Of a stretch of 52,450 nucleotides of DNA, positions 33,696-41,557 are shown piece after piece. Position numbers and translations under genes: made by a program. The notes beneath the pieces are model-generated. The model saw nothing but the letters and a program-made list of their open reading frames with translations. It had not been told where the DNA came from and ran no database searches. This DNA is from Planctomycetota bacterium (GTDB taxonomy: Bacteria > Planctomycetota > UBA8108 > UBA1146 > JAJFFE01), in contig JAJFFE010000041.1 of the NCBI GenBank assembly GCA_021776775.1, forward strand, positions 1 to 52,450. Reading direction: 5' to 3'. Position 1 is the stretch's first letter, and every line of letters begins with the position of its first letter.

Positions 33696-34352
33696 TTAGC
33701 TGGGGTAGCTCAGCAGGTAGAACTTACCGTCGCGTTCAATGATCGCTCCGAAGAGCCGTTCTCTCGTCTTCTTACCGTCGACCAGAAACTCCACATTGAT
33801 CGTTCGCCACAACTTGAACGTCTGGTAGTCCTCGACTCGGTCGTGACCGAATCCGATGAGCTCGAGCTTCTTCCCGCCGAACTCGCCGACGATGTCCATC
33901 ACGCCGGACTTTGATTTGGCCTCGAGCAAGAAGTAGTGGAACTTCGGCTGCTGCTTCTTCAGCTGCGGTCGATCGTCGACGAATCGAGGCCAGAGAATCT
34001 TCTCGTACTCGGCGAAGTCCACTCGCAATGCGTGGAGGGTCTTGGTGTCCTTCTTTTCGAGAGCCGTCATCACGGTACTGACAAGTTCTGCGGCTGACTT
34101 GCAGCGGATGGGCTTGATCCGTTCGGCTGCCGGCGGCGCTTTCGGTTTTGACTTGGGCCTGGAGGTCGGCTCACCCTTCTCGGGAGATACGGGGCGAGTG
34201 GTCGGCTTCCTGGTGTCACTCTTGCCTAGGACCTCGCCGCTTTTGTCGGCCGGCCCCGTGACCGCGCGCCCCTCGTTGTCGATCGCGTCGTTGGCGCCGA
34301 GACACACGGCAGTCGTCCCGAGCAAGAGCACCAGCGTGAGTGTCATCTTCAT
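33696..34352 (-). CDS. Secreted protein of unknown function between the receptor and DUF3450 genes
   Basis: 218 aa. Signal peptide at residues 1-20 (TLTLVLLLGTTAVCLGAND). Residues 40-80 are a Pro/Lys/Arg/Ser linker with repeated TRP and RPxSP motifs. The folded C-terminal part, about 83-218, has a helix pair (CKSAAELVSTVMTALEKKDT) and beta strands (VMDIVGEFGGKKLELIGFGH, RLFGAIIERDGKFYLLSYPS), a pattern like NTF2-like or SnoaL folds, though that is only a guess. It starts 45 nt after the TonB-dependent receptor gene and ends 13 nt before DUF3450, so it belongs to the operon. Confidence 0.75.
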   Translation of the reverse strand: MKMTLTLVLLLGTTAVCLGANDAIDNEGRAVTGPADKSGEVLGKSDTRKPTTRPVSPEKGEPTSRPKSKPKAPPAAERIKPIRCKSAAELVSTVMTALEKKDTKTLHALRVDFAEYEKILWPRFVDDRPQLKKQQPKFHYFLLEAKSKSGVMDIVGEFGGKKLELIGFGHDRVEDYQTFKLWRTINVEFLVDGKKTRERLFGAIIERDGKFYLLSYPS

Positions 34353-34397
34353 GTTGTTCCTGTCCCGAGCGTGGCTCGAGCATGCGTCGGTTGTCGG

Positions 34398-37232
34398 TCA
34401 GAACGAGAGTGAGTACGAGACGCCGAATCCAATGCCTCGCTTGTATCTGCGAGTGACGATTCCACCTGTTTCGAAGCGGTAGGCGTCGTCGGTCAAGTTC
34501 TTGGCGCTAATTCGAAAAGTGCCGTCTCCGAACTTCTTGGAGATCGAAGCTTCGAGATCGAGACGTGACTGCTCGACCTCGTCTGGGACACCGGACTTCC
34601 CGACTCGGCTGATGCGTTCGCCGAATGAGTTGAGTTGCACGGCCGCCGACCACCCGTTACGCGCGTCGTCGTAGAACAGACCGACGTTGGCGGTGTATTC
34701 CGGTTGTCCCTGAAGGGGTCGGTCGTTGTTCGTTTGTTGGTTGAGTGGATCGAAGGCAATGCTCACCTCGGATTCGATCCTGGCGAAGTTCCCTTTGACG
34801 GTGAATCGGTCGAAGAACGATCCCAAGAAGTCGAGCTTCTTGCGGAATTCGATTTCGAAACCGTACACCTCGGCTTCATCAGCGTTCTCCCAACTGTCGA
34901 CGGAGATTTCGCTGACCGCGAATGTCACTCTTTCGATCGGATCTTTGATCTCTTTGTAGAAGAGTCCAAGCGTAAGCAACTCGCCGACGACGCCGGGAAA
35001 CCACTCCCACCGTAGGTCCGCGTTACGAAGTCGGGCGCGGCTCAAGTTCGCGTTTCCTTGTGCCCGAAAACCTTCGCTGTTCTGGAAGCGAACCGGGGCT
35101 AGCTCGCGCAGCGTCGGACGGTTCACGGTTTCGCTGCCCGACAACCGGAATTGCATCTTCTTGGTGAGTTCGTACGTGAGGTTCAATGACGGCAAGTAAT
35201 CTGTATCGTCGAGATTGGCTTCGACGGTCAAAGGGTTGGCGACGAGGCGCTGCGTCGTGAATACATTCTGTTCATGCTTCTCGGCCCGAACTCCTGCGTT
35301 CAAGCGGAGCGGGCGGAAGAGTCGAAAGTTGAACATGAGGTAGCCGGCGTAATAGCCGAGGTCCGCGTCGTAGGAGTCGGTGTTCTCGGTGCTCTCGGTG
35401 ATCGCGAATCCGGACGGATTGATGTAATCCGGAACGAACAGTTGCTCGGCCGGCAGCGAGGAGTCAATCGGGTTGCCATCGTCGTCGAGGCCGGCGCCCG
35501 ATCGGTAGGTGAACGTGCGACTCTCGAACTCGCGGTCGCGTTCGATGAAGGCGCCTCCGAGCTGGATGCGCTGATCCGGGATAATGTCGGTCTTCGAAAG
35601 GTAGATCGGATCGTCGACGAACGGGTGAAACGGAATCGAAATGTCGAGAGCCGCGTCGTAGGAGTCCTCTTCCAGAAACAACCAGGCGCGACTCTTGCCA
35701 TCTTGACCGTCGAGGAGAAAGAAGCCGTCGGTGCCGAAATCTTGGAAGTACTTCACGTTTCGGTGATCGGGTTCCTCGCGCTCCACGCGCGAGACGCTGG
35801 TCCGCCATTCCGCGACGACGTCGCCCTGGAAGAGGTGCTGGCCGTACAGTTGCGAGTTGTAGAGCCGACGTTCGATGAACTGAATGTCGCGCTCTTCGAG
35901 ACTGCGATCGTTCCCGAAATCGACCGTCTCGATGGTCCGCACCCGATCTTCCGAGGAGCGTGTCACGAAGTTGCGGATGCCGACGCGGTTGCCGGGGTTC
36001 AGCTCGTAGCTGATGTTGAGCAGCGCGTTCAGCTCCGCCTCGAACGTCCACGTGTCGAGGACCTGCGACTGGTCCGTAATCAACCCGGTTACTGGCGCGG
36101 CGAGAAACCGTCGTTCTTGGTTTGCGATCGTCTGGTAACTGTTCGACCAGTTCACGCCACCGACCACGCCGATGCTCGATTGTCCGCCGAGTTCCCAACG
36201 ATCTCCGAACGTCAGTGAAATCTTGTGGTCGAGCGGGGCGTTGATTTGCTGCAGACCCCACGTGTTCGCGAACGACTCCCCAATGTCTTCCCGTTCACCG
36301 TTGGTTAGCCCGTTCGGTACTTGGGTCGAGGGGATCTGGCTCGGCAACTCGCGAGTGCCGTCTTCGAAGGTGAAAGTGTCGTATCGACCCCGTTGCGAGG
36401 TCGTGAACCGTTCGTAGGTCGTTCCTCCGGTACCTGAGAATGCGACCCCGAGCTTGAAGAACGACGCCAGCGGGACATCGACCGTGCGAATGCGGATCGC
36501 GCCCCCGGCAAACTCCCCGGGCAAGCTCGCCATGTGGGTCTTGGTCAGGGTCAGGCTGCTGATGAGGTTCGTCGGGAACAGGTCCAGCGGGATCTCCTTG
36601 CGTTCCGGTTCGGGCGATGGCGGAGTGTTTCCGTTGAAGATCGTTAACCCGTAGCGATCGCCGAGCCCGCGAACGAACGGGAATCGTCCGACGATCGACA
36701 CTCCTGCGAGCGTTGCGACCAAGTCCTTGGCGTTACCCTTGCCGAGCTTCTTGATCTCTTCGGTATCAACGCGCGTCCCGGCGGTGGCGGCTGACTGCAT
36801 CTCGAATGCGTTGACGCTCGCCCCGGAGCTCAACGTGTCTTCAATGTCGATGACGTTCGCCGAGCCACGTTCGGTCAGCGCAGCGTTGATCTCGATCGAT
36901 TGGCTGGGTTCCACGTCACGATCGGCAAAGAACCGCTCGTGCTCGATCGTCGCGAAGCGAACTCTCAGGCGCCCCATCGGTACCTTCGAGATTCGGTACG
37001 TTCCGTCCGGATCGGTTTGCACGCGGAGATCATCTCGTCCCTCGATGTCTTGACCATTGACTTGAACGATCTGGACGGTCACTTGATCGAGCGGCGTTCC
37101 GGAGCTCTTGTCCGTCACGCGTCCGAAGATCTCACCAGCATCTTGTCCGTACGTGCGGGTAGAAGAGGCGACCAGCAGCGTCAACGCGAGCGGAGTGATG
37201 GTGAGGAGCCGGCGGAGGCTAGGGTGGCGCAT
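34398..37232 (-). CDS. TonB-dependent outer-membrane receptor with a carboxypeptidase-regulatory-like N-terminal domain
   Basis: 944 aa. Signal peptide at about residues 1-29 (LTITPLALTLLVASSTRTYG). A CarboxypepD_reg-like beta domain covers about 33-115 (GEIFGRVTDKSSGTPLDQVT, TDPDGTYRISKVPMGRLRVR). The plug domain runs over about 130-265: AGTRVDTEEIKKLGKGNAKD, FVRGLGDRYGLTIFNGN and LPGEFAGGAIRIRTVDVP. The remainder is a 22-strand-type barrel with many aromatic, alternating strands, and the protein ends in Phe (GVSYSLSF), the outer-membrane assembly signal. The ligand cannot be read from sequence. It heads the minus-strand cluster that encodes its own TonB energising system. Confidence 0.93.
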   Translation of the reverse strand: MRHPSLRRLLTITPLALTLLVASSTRTYGQDAGEIFGRVTDKSSGTPLDQVTVQIVQVNGQDIEGRDDLRVQTDPDGTYRISKVPMGRLRVRFATIEHERFFADRDVEPSQSIEINAALTERGSANVIDIEDTLSSGASVNAFEMQSAATAGTRVDTEEIKKLGKGNAKDLVATLAGVSIVGRFPFVRGLGDRYGLTIFNGNTPPSPEPERKEIPLDLFPTNLISSLTLTKTHMASLPGEFAGGAIRIRTVDVPLASFFKLGVAFSGTGGTTYERFTTSQRGRYDTFTFEDGTRELPSQIPSTQVPNGLTNGEREDIGESFANTWGLQQINAPLDHKISLTFGDRWELGGQSSIGVVGGVNWSNSYQTIANQERRFLAAPVTGLITDQSQVLDTWTFEAELNALLNISYELNPGNRVGIRNFVTRSSEDRVRTIETVDFGNDRSLEERDIQFIERRLYNSQLYGQHLFQGDVVAEWRTSVSRVEREEPDHRNVKYFQDFGTDGFFLLDGQDGKSRAWLFLEEDSYDAALDISIPFHPFVDDPIYLSKTDIIPDQRIQLGGAFIERDREFESRTFTYRSGAGLDDDGNPIDSSLPAEQLFVPDYINPSGFAITESTENTDSYDADLGYYAGYLMFNFRLFRPLRLNAGVRAEKHEQNVFTTQRLVANPLTVEANLDDTDYLPSLNLTYELTKKMQFRLSGSETVNRPTLRELAPVRFQNSEGFRAQGNANLSRARLRNADLRWEWFPGVVGELLTLGLFYKEIKDPIERVTFAVSEISVDSWENADEAEVYGFEIEFRKKLDFLGSFFDRFTVKGNFARIESEVSIAFDPLNQQTNNDRPLQGQPEYTANVGLFYDDARNGWSAAVQLNSFGERISRVGKSGVPDEVEQSRLDLEASISKKFGDGTFRISAKNLTDDAYRFETGGIVTRRYKRGIGFGVSYSLSF

Positions 37233-37713
37233 GTGACGCGCACTCCGATCAAGGAACGAGAAAATCCAGCGGGCTTCGAGAGCCGAAGATCGTGTTGCGT
37301 TCGGCAGGACGCGTTGCGCGACTTGATTCGGGAGATTCTAAGAACGACAGTGAAGTACGGATTAAGCGGCGGTGAAAAGACGTGGATGGTTCGAGGAAGG
37401 CTCTTTGTCGTCTTCACGCAATAGGGGGTTCGGTCACGCAAGGTCGCTGCGTGTTGCGGGAATTTGAGCTACTAGTCCGTTTGGTTCCTGCTTCGATCGA
37501 CGACTGGGACCTCGAGCCCTGCGGGCGGAGTGTGTCCACCGGGCCATCTCTCGCAAAGCGGCAAGAAAGCCACGGCTGTTGCCAACTTGTTGATGGCCCT
37601 ACTTCTCGCCTGGCCTTTGGTTTCAAAAAGTGAAAAGGGAGAACGGCGCGGCCGAGGCCAGCCCCGTTCTCCTGTCGGAAAGGCAAAAACTAGTAGATAA
37701 GGTGCAGCGCCGG
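37233..37713. other. Intergenic region between the receptor gene and the beta-helix gene
   Basis: 480 bp without a convincing gene. It contains the terminator of the beta-helix gene at 37638-37672 and presumably the promoter of the TonB receptor operon closer to 37260-37400. I see no Fur box or riboswitch-like element. Confidence 0.6.
37638..37672 (-). terminator. Intrinsic terminator of the beta-helix gene
   Basis: GGAGAACGG (37638-37646) pairs perfectly with CCGTTCTCC (37664-37672). On the minus strand the stem is followed by CCCTTTTCACTTTTTG, a good U-tract. It lies 42 nt past the stop codon, so the beta-helix gene is transcribed apart from the receptor operon. Confidence 0.85.
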
Positions 37714-39312
37714 TTAGTCGACTTGGTACGAGATCCAGCTGCCCTGGGTCCAGTCCGACGCTCCTACGCCACCGCGGTAATCCGTGGTGTCGAACCAAGC
37801 GTCGCCGAAGTAAGTCGAGGCGTCGGTTCCCGAGCCGAGCAGCGCGCTGCCCGCGATCGGTGCGAAGTCCGGCGTCTCGCCGAGACCGAGGTCTGCGTGC
37901 GGGTTACCGAGTTGCGCCGTTAGTATCTCGACGTTGTTGGCCGCCACGCCCGGGTTACCGCAGAGGAGGAACCACAGATCTTCCGTGAAACCGTCTTCGT
38001 CGGAATCCACTTCCCAGATCGACGGGCTGGCGTCGTTGTACGCCGTCACGTAGTCGAGGCAGAGCTCGGTACCACAGTGACCCCCGGTCGTTGAAGCGTC
38101 GTCGATATCGACGATCGCGTCGGTCCAACCCGTTGCATACGCATTGATCACGGTACCGGCACAGCCACGACGCATTTGGAACGCGTGGTCCGAGTCACCG
38201 GTAGGATCACCGATCATGGTCACGTTCGAGATCCGAGGATCGGTTCGCGGGCAGAACTCGAACTCGAGATCTTCTTCACGGTTATCGACCTCGAAACCGT
38301 TGTCCGGCTTGCCGGACTCACCGAAGTTGTCGTAGTCGTGGCCGACCCAGAACTGGCCTCGACCCTGCCAACCGAACGAGTAGTCGAACTTGTCGTCACC
38401 GATTGCAGACGCGAGGCCGTACTTCAGGTCGGCGTTGCCACCAAACCATTCGAAGCCGTCGTCGAGGTTCTGCTTGACCTGGATGAACTCGAACGTGGTG
38501 GTGTTGTTGACGGCGAACATCGAGAGCGCGTTGATCTCGTTGTTCGGGGAAATGTCCGTGCCGCCGAACTCGATGCGGACGTAGCGCATGCTACCGCTCG
38601 AGAACGAGGTATCGACGGGGTCGCCACCGTAGACGAAGTCGCCACCGGTGGAACTCGACGCCGGCAAGCCTTCCGGAATACCTACGTTACCCGGCCAGTT
38701 GGTCTGTCCCGGGCCGAGCACGATCACACCACCCCAGTCGGCCGTGTTGCGGCTGCCGACGGGCATTTCCGACGTGAAGACGATCGGGGCGACCGCCGAG
38801 CCGTTGGCGATCAATTGACCACCGACGTTGACGACGAGAAACCCCTGGGTGTCGAAGTCGCCAAGGACCGTGGTGCCCGCTTCGATGGTGAGAACGCCAC
38901 CCGCGGCAACTTCGACCTGTCCTTCGAGAACGTGGGTCTCGTTCTTCGACCACGTCTCAGCGCCGGTGATCGGCGTGTTGTGCACGACGATCGTGCCCTT
39001 GCAGCTAAGAGCGTCGGGGGTGGGGTCGAGCTCCCATGTCGGGTAAGGCGCAGCCGGGGGCGGCCCGGCCGTGAAGAGGAAGCTCAGCAGATAGACCGCG
39101 TCACCGATGTCCTTACCGCCGTCGTCGTTGGCATCCGCCGTGTCGAGGCAGATGGGATCGGCACCGCCAGTGAACAGGTTGGTGAGCAAGAACAGCGCAT
39201 CCCCGATGTCGACCGAGCCGTCGTCGTTCGTATCACCTCGAAGAAAGTGCGACTGACCCGAAACAGGAGCAGCCACAGCGAGCAGAGCGACGAGAACAAG
39301 GAGCTTTCGCAT
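37714..39312 (-). CDS. Secreted protein with N-terminal dockerin-like loops and a parallel beta-helix-like body
   Basis: 532 aa from ATG 39312. AGGAGG lies 8 nt upstream and MRKLLVLVALLAVAAPVSGQ is a clear signal peptide, so the 62 longer codons are rejected. Calcium loops come first, at residues 21-100 (RGDTNDDGSVDIGDALFLL, ADANDDGGKDIGDAVYLL), with the usual LDPTPDALSC tail. The body, about 105-532, has GVLTIEAGTTVLGDF, ADWGGVIVLGPGQTNW, MRYVRIEFGGTDISPNNEIN and LDDGFEWFGGNADLKYGLAS, the hallmarks of a secreted repeat protein that often sits next to TonB-dependent receptors in Bacteroidota and gammaproteobacteria. It likely acts at the cell surface with the neighbouring receptor; the ligand is unknown. 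The dockerin-first order is the reverse of its paralogues in this window. Confidence 0.85.
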   Translation of the reverse strand: MRKLLVLVALLAVAAPVSGQSHFLRGDTNDDGSVDIGDALFLLTNLFTGGADPICLDTADANDDGGKDIGDAVYLLSFLFTAGPPPAAPYPTWELDPTPDALSCKGTIVVHNTPITGAETWSKNETHVLEGQVEVAAGGVLTIEAGTTVLGDFDTQGFLVVNVGGQLIANGSAVAPIVFTSEMPVGSRNTADWGGVIVLGPGQTNWPGNVGIPEGLPASSSTGGDFVYGGDPVDTSFSSGSMRYVRIEFGGTDISPNNEINALSMFAVNNTTTFEFIQVKQNLDDGFEWFGGNADLKYGLASAIGDDKFDYSFGWQGRGQFWVGHDYDNFGESGKPDNGFEVDNREEDLEFEFCPRTDPRISNVTMIGDPTGDSDHAFQMRRGCAGTVINAYATGWTDAIVDIDDASTTGGHCGTELCLDYVTAYNDASPSIWEVDSDEDGFTEDLWFLLCGNPGVAANNVEILTAQLGNPHADLGLGETPDFAPIAGSALLGSGTDASTYFGDAWFDTTDYRGGVGASDWTQGSWISYQVD

Positions 39313-39594
39313 CCGAGTAACCTCCTGGAATTGAAACGCATGTGTGCAGGTTGAGAAAACGGCCATCCGCCTTCTCGATCTGCGACGCATGGTCAACGTT
39401 TGGATCAAGGCAGATGAAAGGGTCGGTGAAGAATTGCGACCGGCTGTGTCGGGGGGACGAAGACCGCCTAGAGGTGCGGCGGAGTCGACGCAGTGCATTC
39501 AACGCCGAGCCGGCGATTGCAAACGCGGCGGTGATCGGATGGGCGAGCGAAGGCTCGGGCCGCGGCGTGGGTTGCTGCGATCCGAGTCATTCGA
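39313..39594. other. Upstream region of the beta-helix gene
   Basis: No gene is supported here. It should contain the promoter of the beta-helix gene, whose strong AGGAGG ribosome site sits at about 39320-39326. The left part of the glycosyltransferase-like relic fades out into this region. Confidence 0.5.
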
Positions 39595-39843
39595 GCGGTC
39601 GGGGACGACGCGCACCAACCCCTTCGTCGTTAGGTGATCCCAGCTTCCCACGCCTAACGCGCACGGCACTCCCAACGCCTGGGCCGCTTTCACGACGTCG
39701 ACTTGTGGGGATCCTTTGGTGACGAGTGGACTCACCAAGACGACGTCAGGTGCGACGGCCTCGCTGGCATTGCGAATCTACGGCGCGCTCGGGATGCGGC
39801 TCTCGAGGTAGAGAAGACCACGAACCGTACGTTCCACAGACTT
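39595..39843 (-). pseudogene. Relic of a glycosyltransferase-like gene
   Basis: One minus-strand frame reads SVERTVRGLLYLESRIPSAP, then an in-frame TAG, then IRNASEAVAPDVVLVSPLVT, KGSPQVDVVKAAQALGVPCA and GSWDHLTTKGLVRVVPDR. The stretch 'SWDNLTNKGLIRVLPDR' is a strong signature of a family of glycosyltransferase-like (CDP-glycerol transferase-related) proteins, and the preceding 'P.LV..GS.Q.D..K.A..LG' fits the same region. After VPDR the similarity stops abruptly. The family normally has several hundred residues, so both ends are lost. The identification rests on recalled motifs. Confidence 0.6.
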
Positions 39844-39877
39844 CGGCGAGAGCGTTGGCAACCAGCAGAGCAACCGC

Positions 39878-40678
39878 TCAGCGCCGCTGGCGCGTCGCCT
39901 CGAACAGCACCACCGCCGTAGCCACCGCCGCGTTCAGCGAATCCGCCTCACCCGCCATAGGAATCACCACGCGGTGCGTCGCCGCTTCCAGCCATCGATC
40001 CGGCAAGCCATACTGCTCACTGCCCACCGCTAGCGCCACCGCGTCGAGCAAGTTGGCATCGGTATAGATCAACTCCGCAGCGGGAGTGGTCGCGACAATC
40101 TCAATACCATTGCCCGCCAGCCACGGCAGAAGCTCGTCGGTCGTCGTCTCAGCCACGGGGACGGTGAACAACGCGCCGACACTCGCACGCACCACGTTCG
40201 GGTTGAACACGTCCGTGCAACGATCACAGATAATGACCCCGTCCGCCCCGACAGCGTCCGCAGTCCGCAAGATCGTGCCGAGGTTGCCTGGCTTCTCGAT
40301 GGTCACTGCGACGACGTATATGCCATTGGCCTTGGGCTCGAGCTGTTCCAACGACCACTGCGGAATCGGCGCAATGCCCAGCAGCCCGTCGGGTCGGTCT
40401 CGGTAGGACAGCTTGTTGAACACGGTCGCGACGACCGGGACGACTTCCGCCCCGCACTGCTCCTGGGCGTCGGCGACCAGCGCGTCTTCGTTTTCGCCGA
40501 GGTAGTGCTCGTGGCAGGTGAACAGCTCGCCGATGGGAAGCTTGGCGTTGACCGCACGACGCAACTCTCGATACCCCTCGATCAAGAACCGGCCCTGCTT
40601 CTCCCGCTCACGACGCGCCCGCAACTTTACCGCGCTCTTCACGCGGGGATTTTGGAGACTCGTCAACGGCTCGATCAC
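39878..40678 (-). CDS. TrmH/SpoU-family RNA 2'-O-methyltransferase
   Basis: 266 aa. An N-terminal substrate-binding domain, about residues 1-105 (IEPLTSLQNPRVKSAVKLRA, QGRFLIEGYRELRRAV), precedes the SPOUT domain. The three SPOUT motifs are visible: EKPGNLGTILRTADA, FNPNVVRASVGALF and IPMAGEADSLNAAVATAVVL. The last forms the trefoil knot that binds SAM. Substrate rRNA or tRNA position is not clear. The start is GTG, overlapping the TGA of the upstream methyltransferase as GTGA, so both RNA methyltransferases are coupled. Confidence 0.92.
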   Translation of the reverse strand: MIEPLTSLQNPRVKSAVKLRARREREKQGRFLIEGYRELRRAVNAKLPIGELFTCHEHYLGENEDALVADAQEQCGAEVVPVVATVFNKLSYRDRPDGLLGIAPIPQWSLEQLEPKANGIYVVAVTIEKPGNLGTILRTADAVGADGVIICDRCTDVFNPNVVRASVGALFTVPVAETTTDELLPWLAGNGIEIVATTPAAELIYTDANLLDAVALAVGSEQYGLPDRWLEAATHRVVIPMAGEADSLNAAVATAVVLFEATRQRR

Positions 40679-41529
40679 GGCCGGCTCCAGCGCGCATAGG
40701 CACCGCTCGGGAGACGTCGCCCATCGGGGGCGGTAAGGGTCATTTCGCCGGACTCGACCTTGCTGTCACGCGGAGCGACGAGTTGATTCTCGAGCGCGAT
40801 AGGCGTGAAGCCGGGGGAGTGGCTAGAGAACAGAAGGAACGAGGCGTCGTCCGCGAGCAGCGATCGACAGAGATCGAGCAGCTCGCCGATACCCTCCTCG
40901 ATCTTCCACACCTCGGCGTCGGTACCACGCCCGTACGTCGGCGGGTCCAGCACAATGCCGTGGTAACGGCGACCGCGCTTCGCCTCACGCCGGACGAACT
41001 TGACGGCGTCTTCGGTGATCCAACGAATAGGCTTCTTGTCGAGACCGGAGCACTCCGCGTTCTCTCGAGCGACCTCGACACTCGTCTTCGACGCATCGAG
41101 ATGAACAACGCGCGCCCCCGCCCGCGCCGCGGCGAACGTGCTGCCACCGGTGTAGGCGAACAGATTGAGAATCTCGGGCGGCTCTTCTGCCTGCGAATCG
41201 GCGGACTCTTGACGGGCGGCGAGCACCTCTTCGATCCACTCCCAACTCGACGCCTGCTCCGGGAAGATCCCAAGGTTGCCGTGATCGTTCGGCCGCAGGT
41301 TCCACGTAACGTTCGCGAACTGCATGCGCCAACTTACTGAAAGCGGCTGGTGCTCGACCCAGGTCCCGGTACCACCACGATCGCGTTCGAACGTGGCGTG
41401 CGCCTTGCGCCAACGGCCGGGATCTTTCTTATGCCACAACGCTTGCGACGACGGACGGACCAAAGTCACGTCGCCGAATCGTTCCAACTTGTGCTGATCA
41501 CCGGAATCGATAAGCGCGTAGCCAGTCAC
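40675..41529 (-). CDS. Class I SAM-dependent methyltransferase, RlmI/RlmK-like
   Basis: 284 aa. The C-terminal part is a Rossmann methyltransferase with motif I LNLFAYTGGSTFAAARAGA (about residues 121-139), the acidic motif VVHLDASKTSVE and the catalytic-type motif VLDPPTYGRGTDA (about 191-203). This arrangement is that of the RlmI/YwbD group of 23S rRNA methyltransferases, but it lacks the usual PUA domain; the N-terminus (about 1-100) is instead a short beta-rich region (DVTLVRPSSQALWHKKDPGR). It probably methylates rRNA. Translationally coupled to the TrmH-family gene. Confidence 0.87.
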   Translation of the reverse strand: MTGYALIDSGDQHKLERFGDVTLVRPSSQALWHKKDPGRWRKAHATFERDRGGTGTWVEHQPLSVSWRMQFANVTWNLRPNDHGNLGIFPEQASSWEWIEEVLAARQESADSQAEEPPEILNLFAYTGGSTFAAARAGARVVHLDASKTSVEVARENAECSGLDKKPIRWITEDAVKFVRREAKRGRRYHGIVLDPPTYGRGTDAEVWKIEEGIGELLDLCRSLLADDASFLLFSSHSPGFTPIALENQLVAPRDSKVESGEMTLTAPDGRRLPSGAYARWSRP

Positions 41530-41557
41530 GGTCGTCTCTCGTTCCCACGTTGCTCGC

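Noticed and set aside
39631..39662. CGTTAGG ... CCTAACG pair resembling integron core boxes
   Set aside because: The order is GTT...AAC with only about 20 nt between, not an attC, and the sequence is explained by the coding motif of the glycosyltransferase-like relic.
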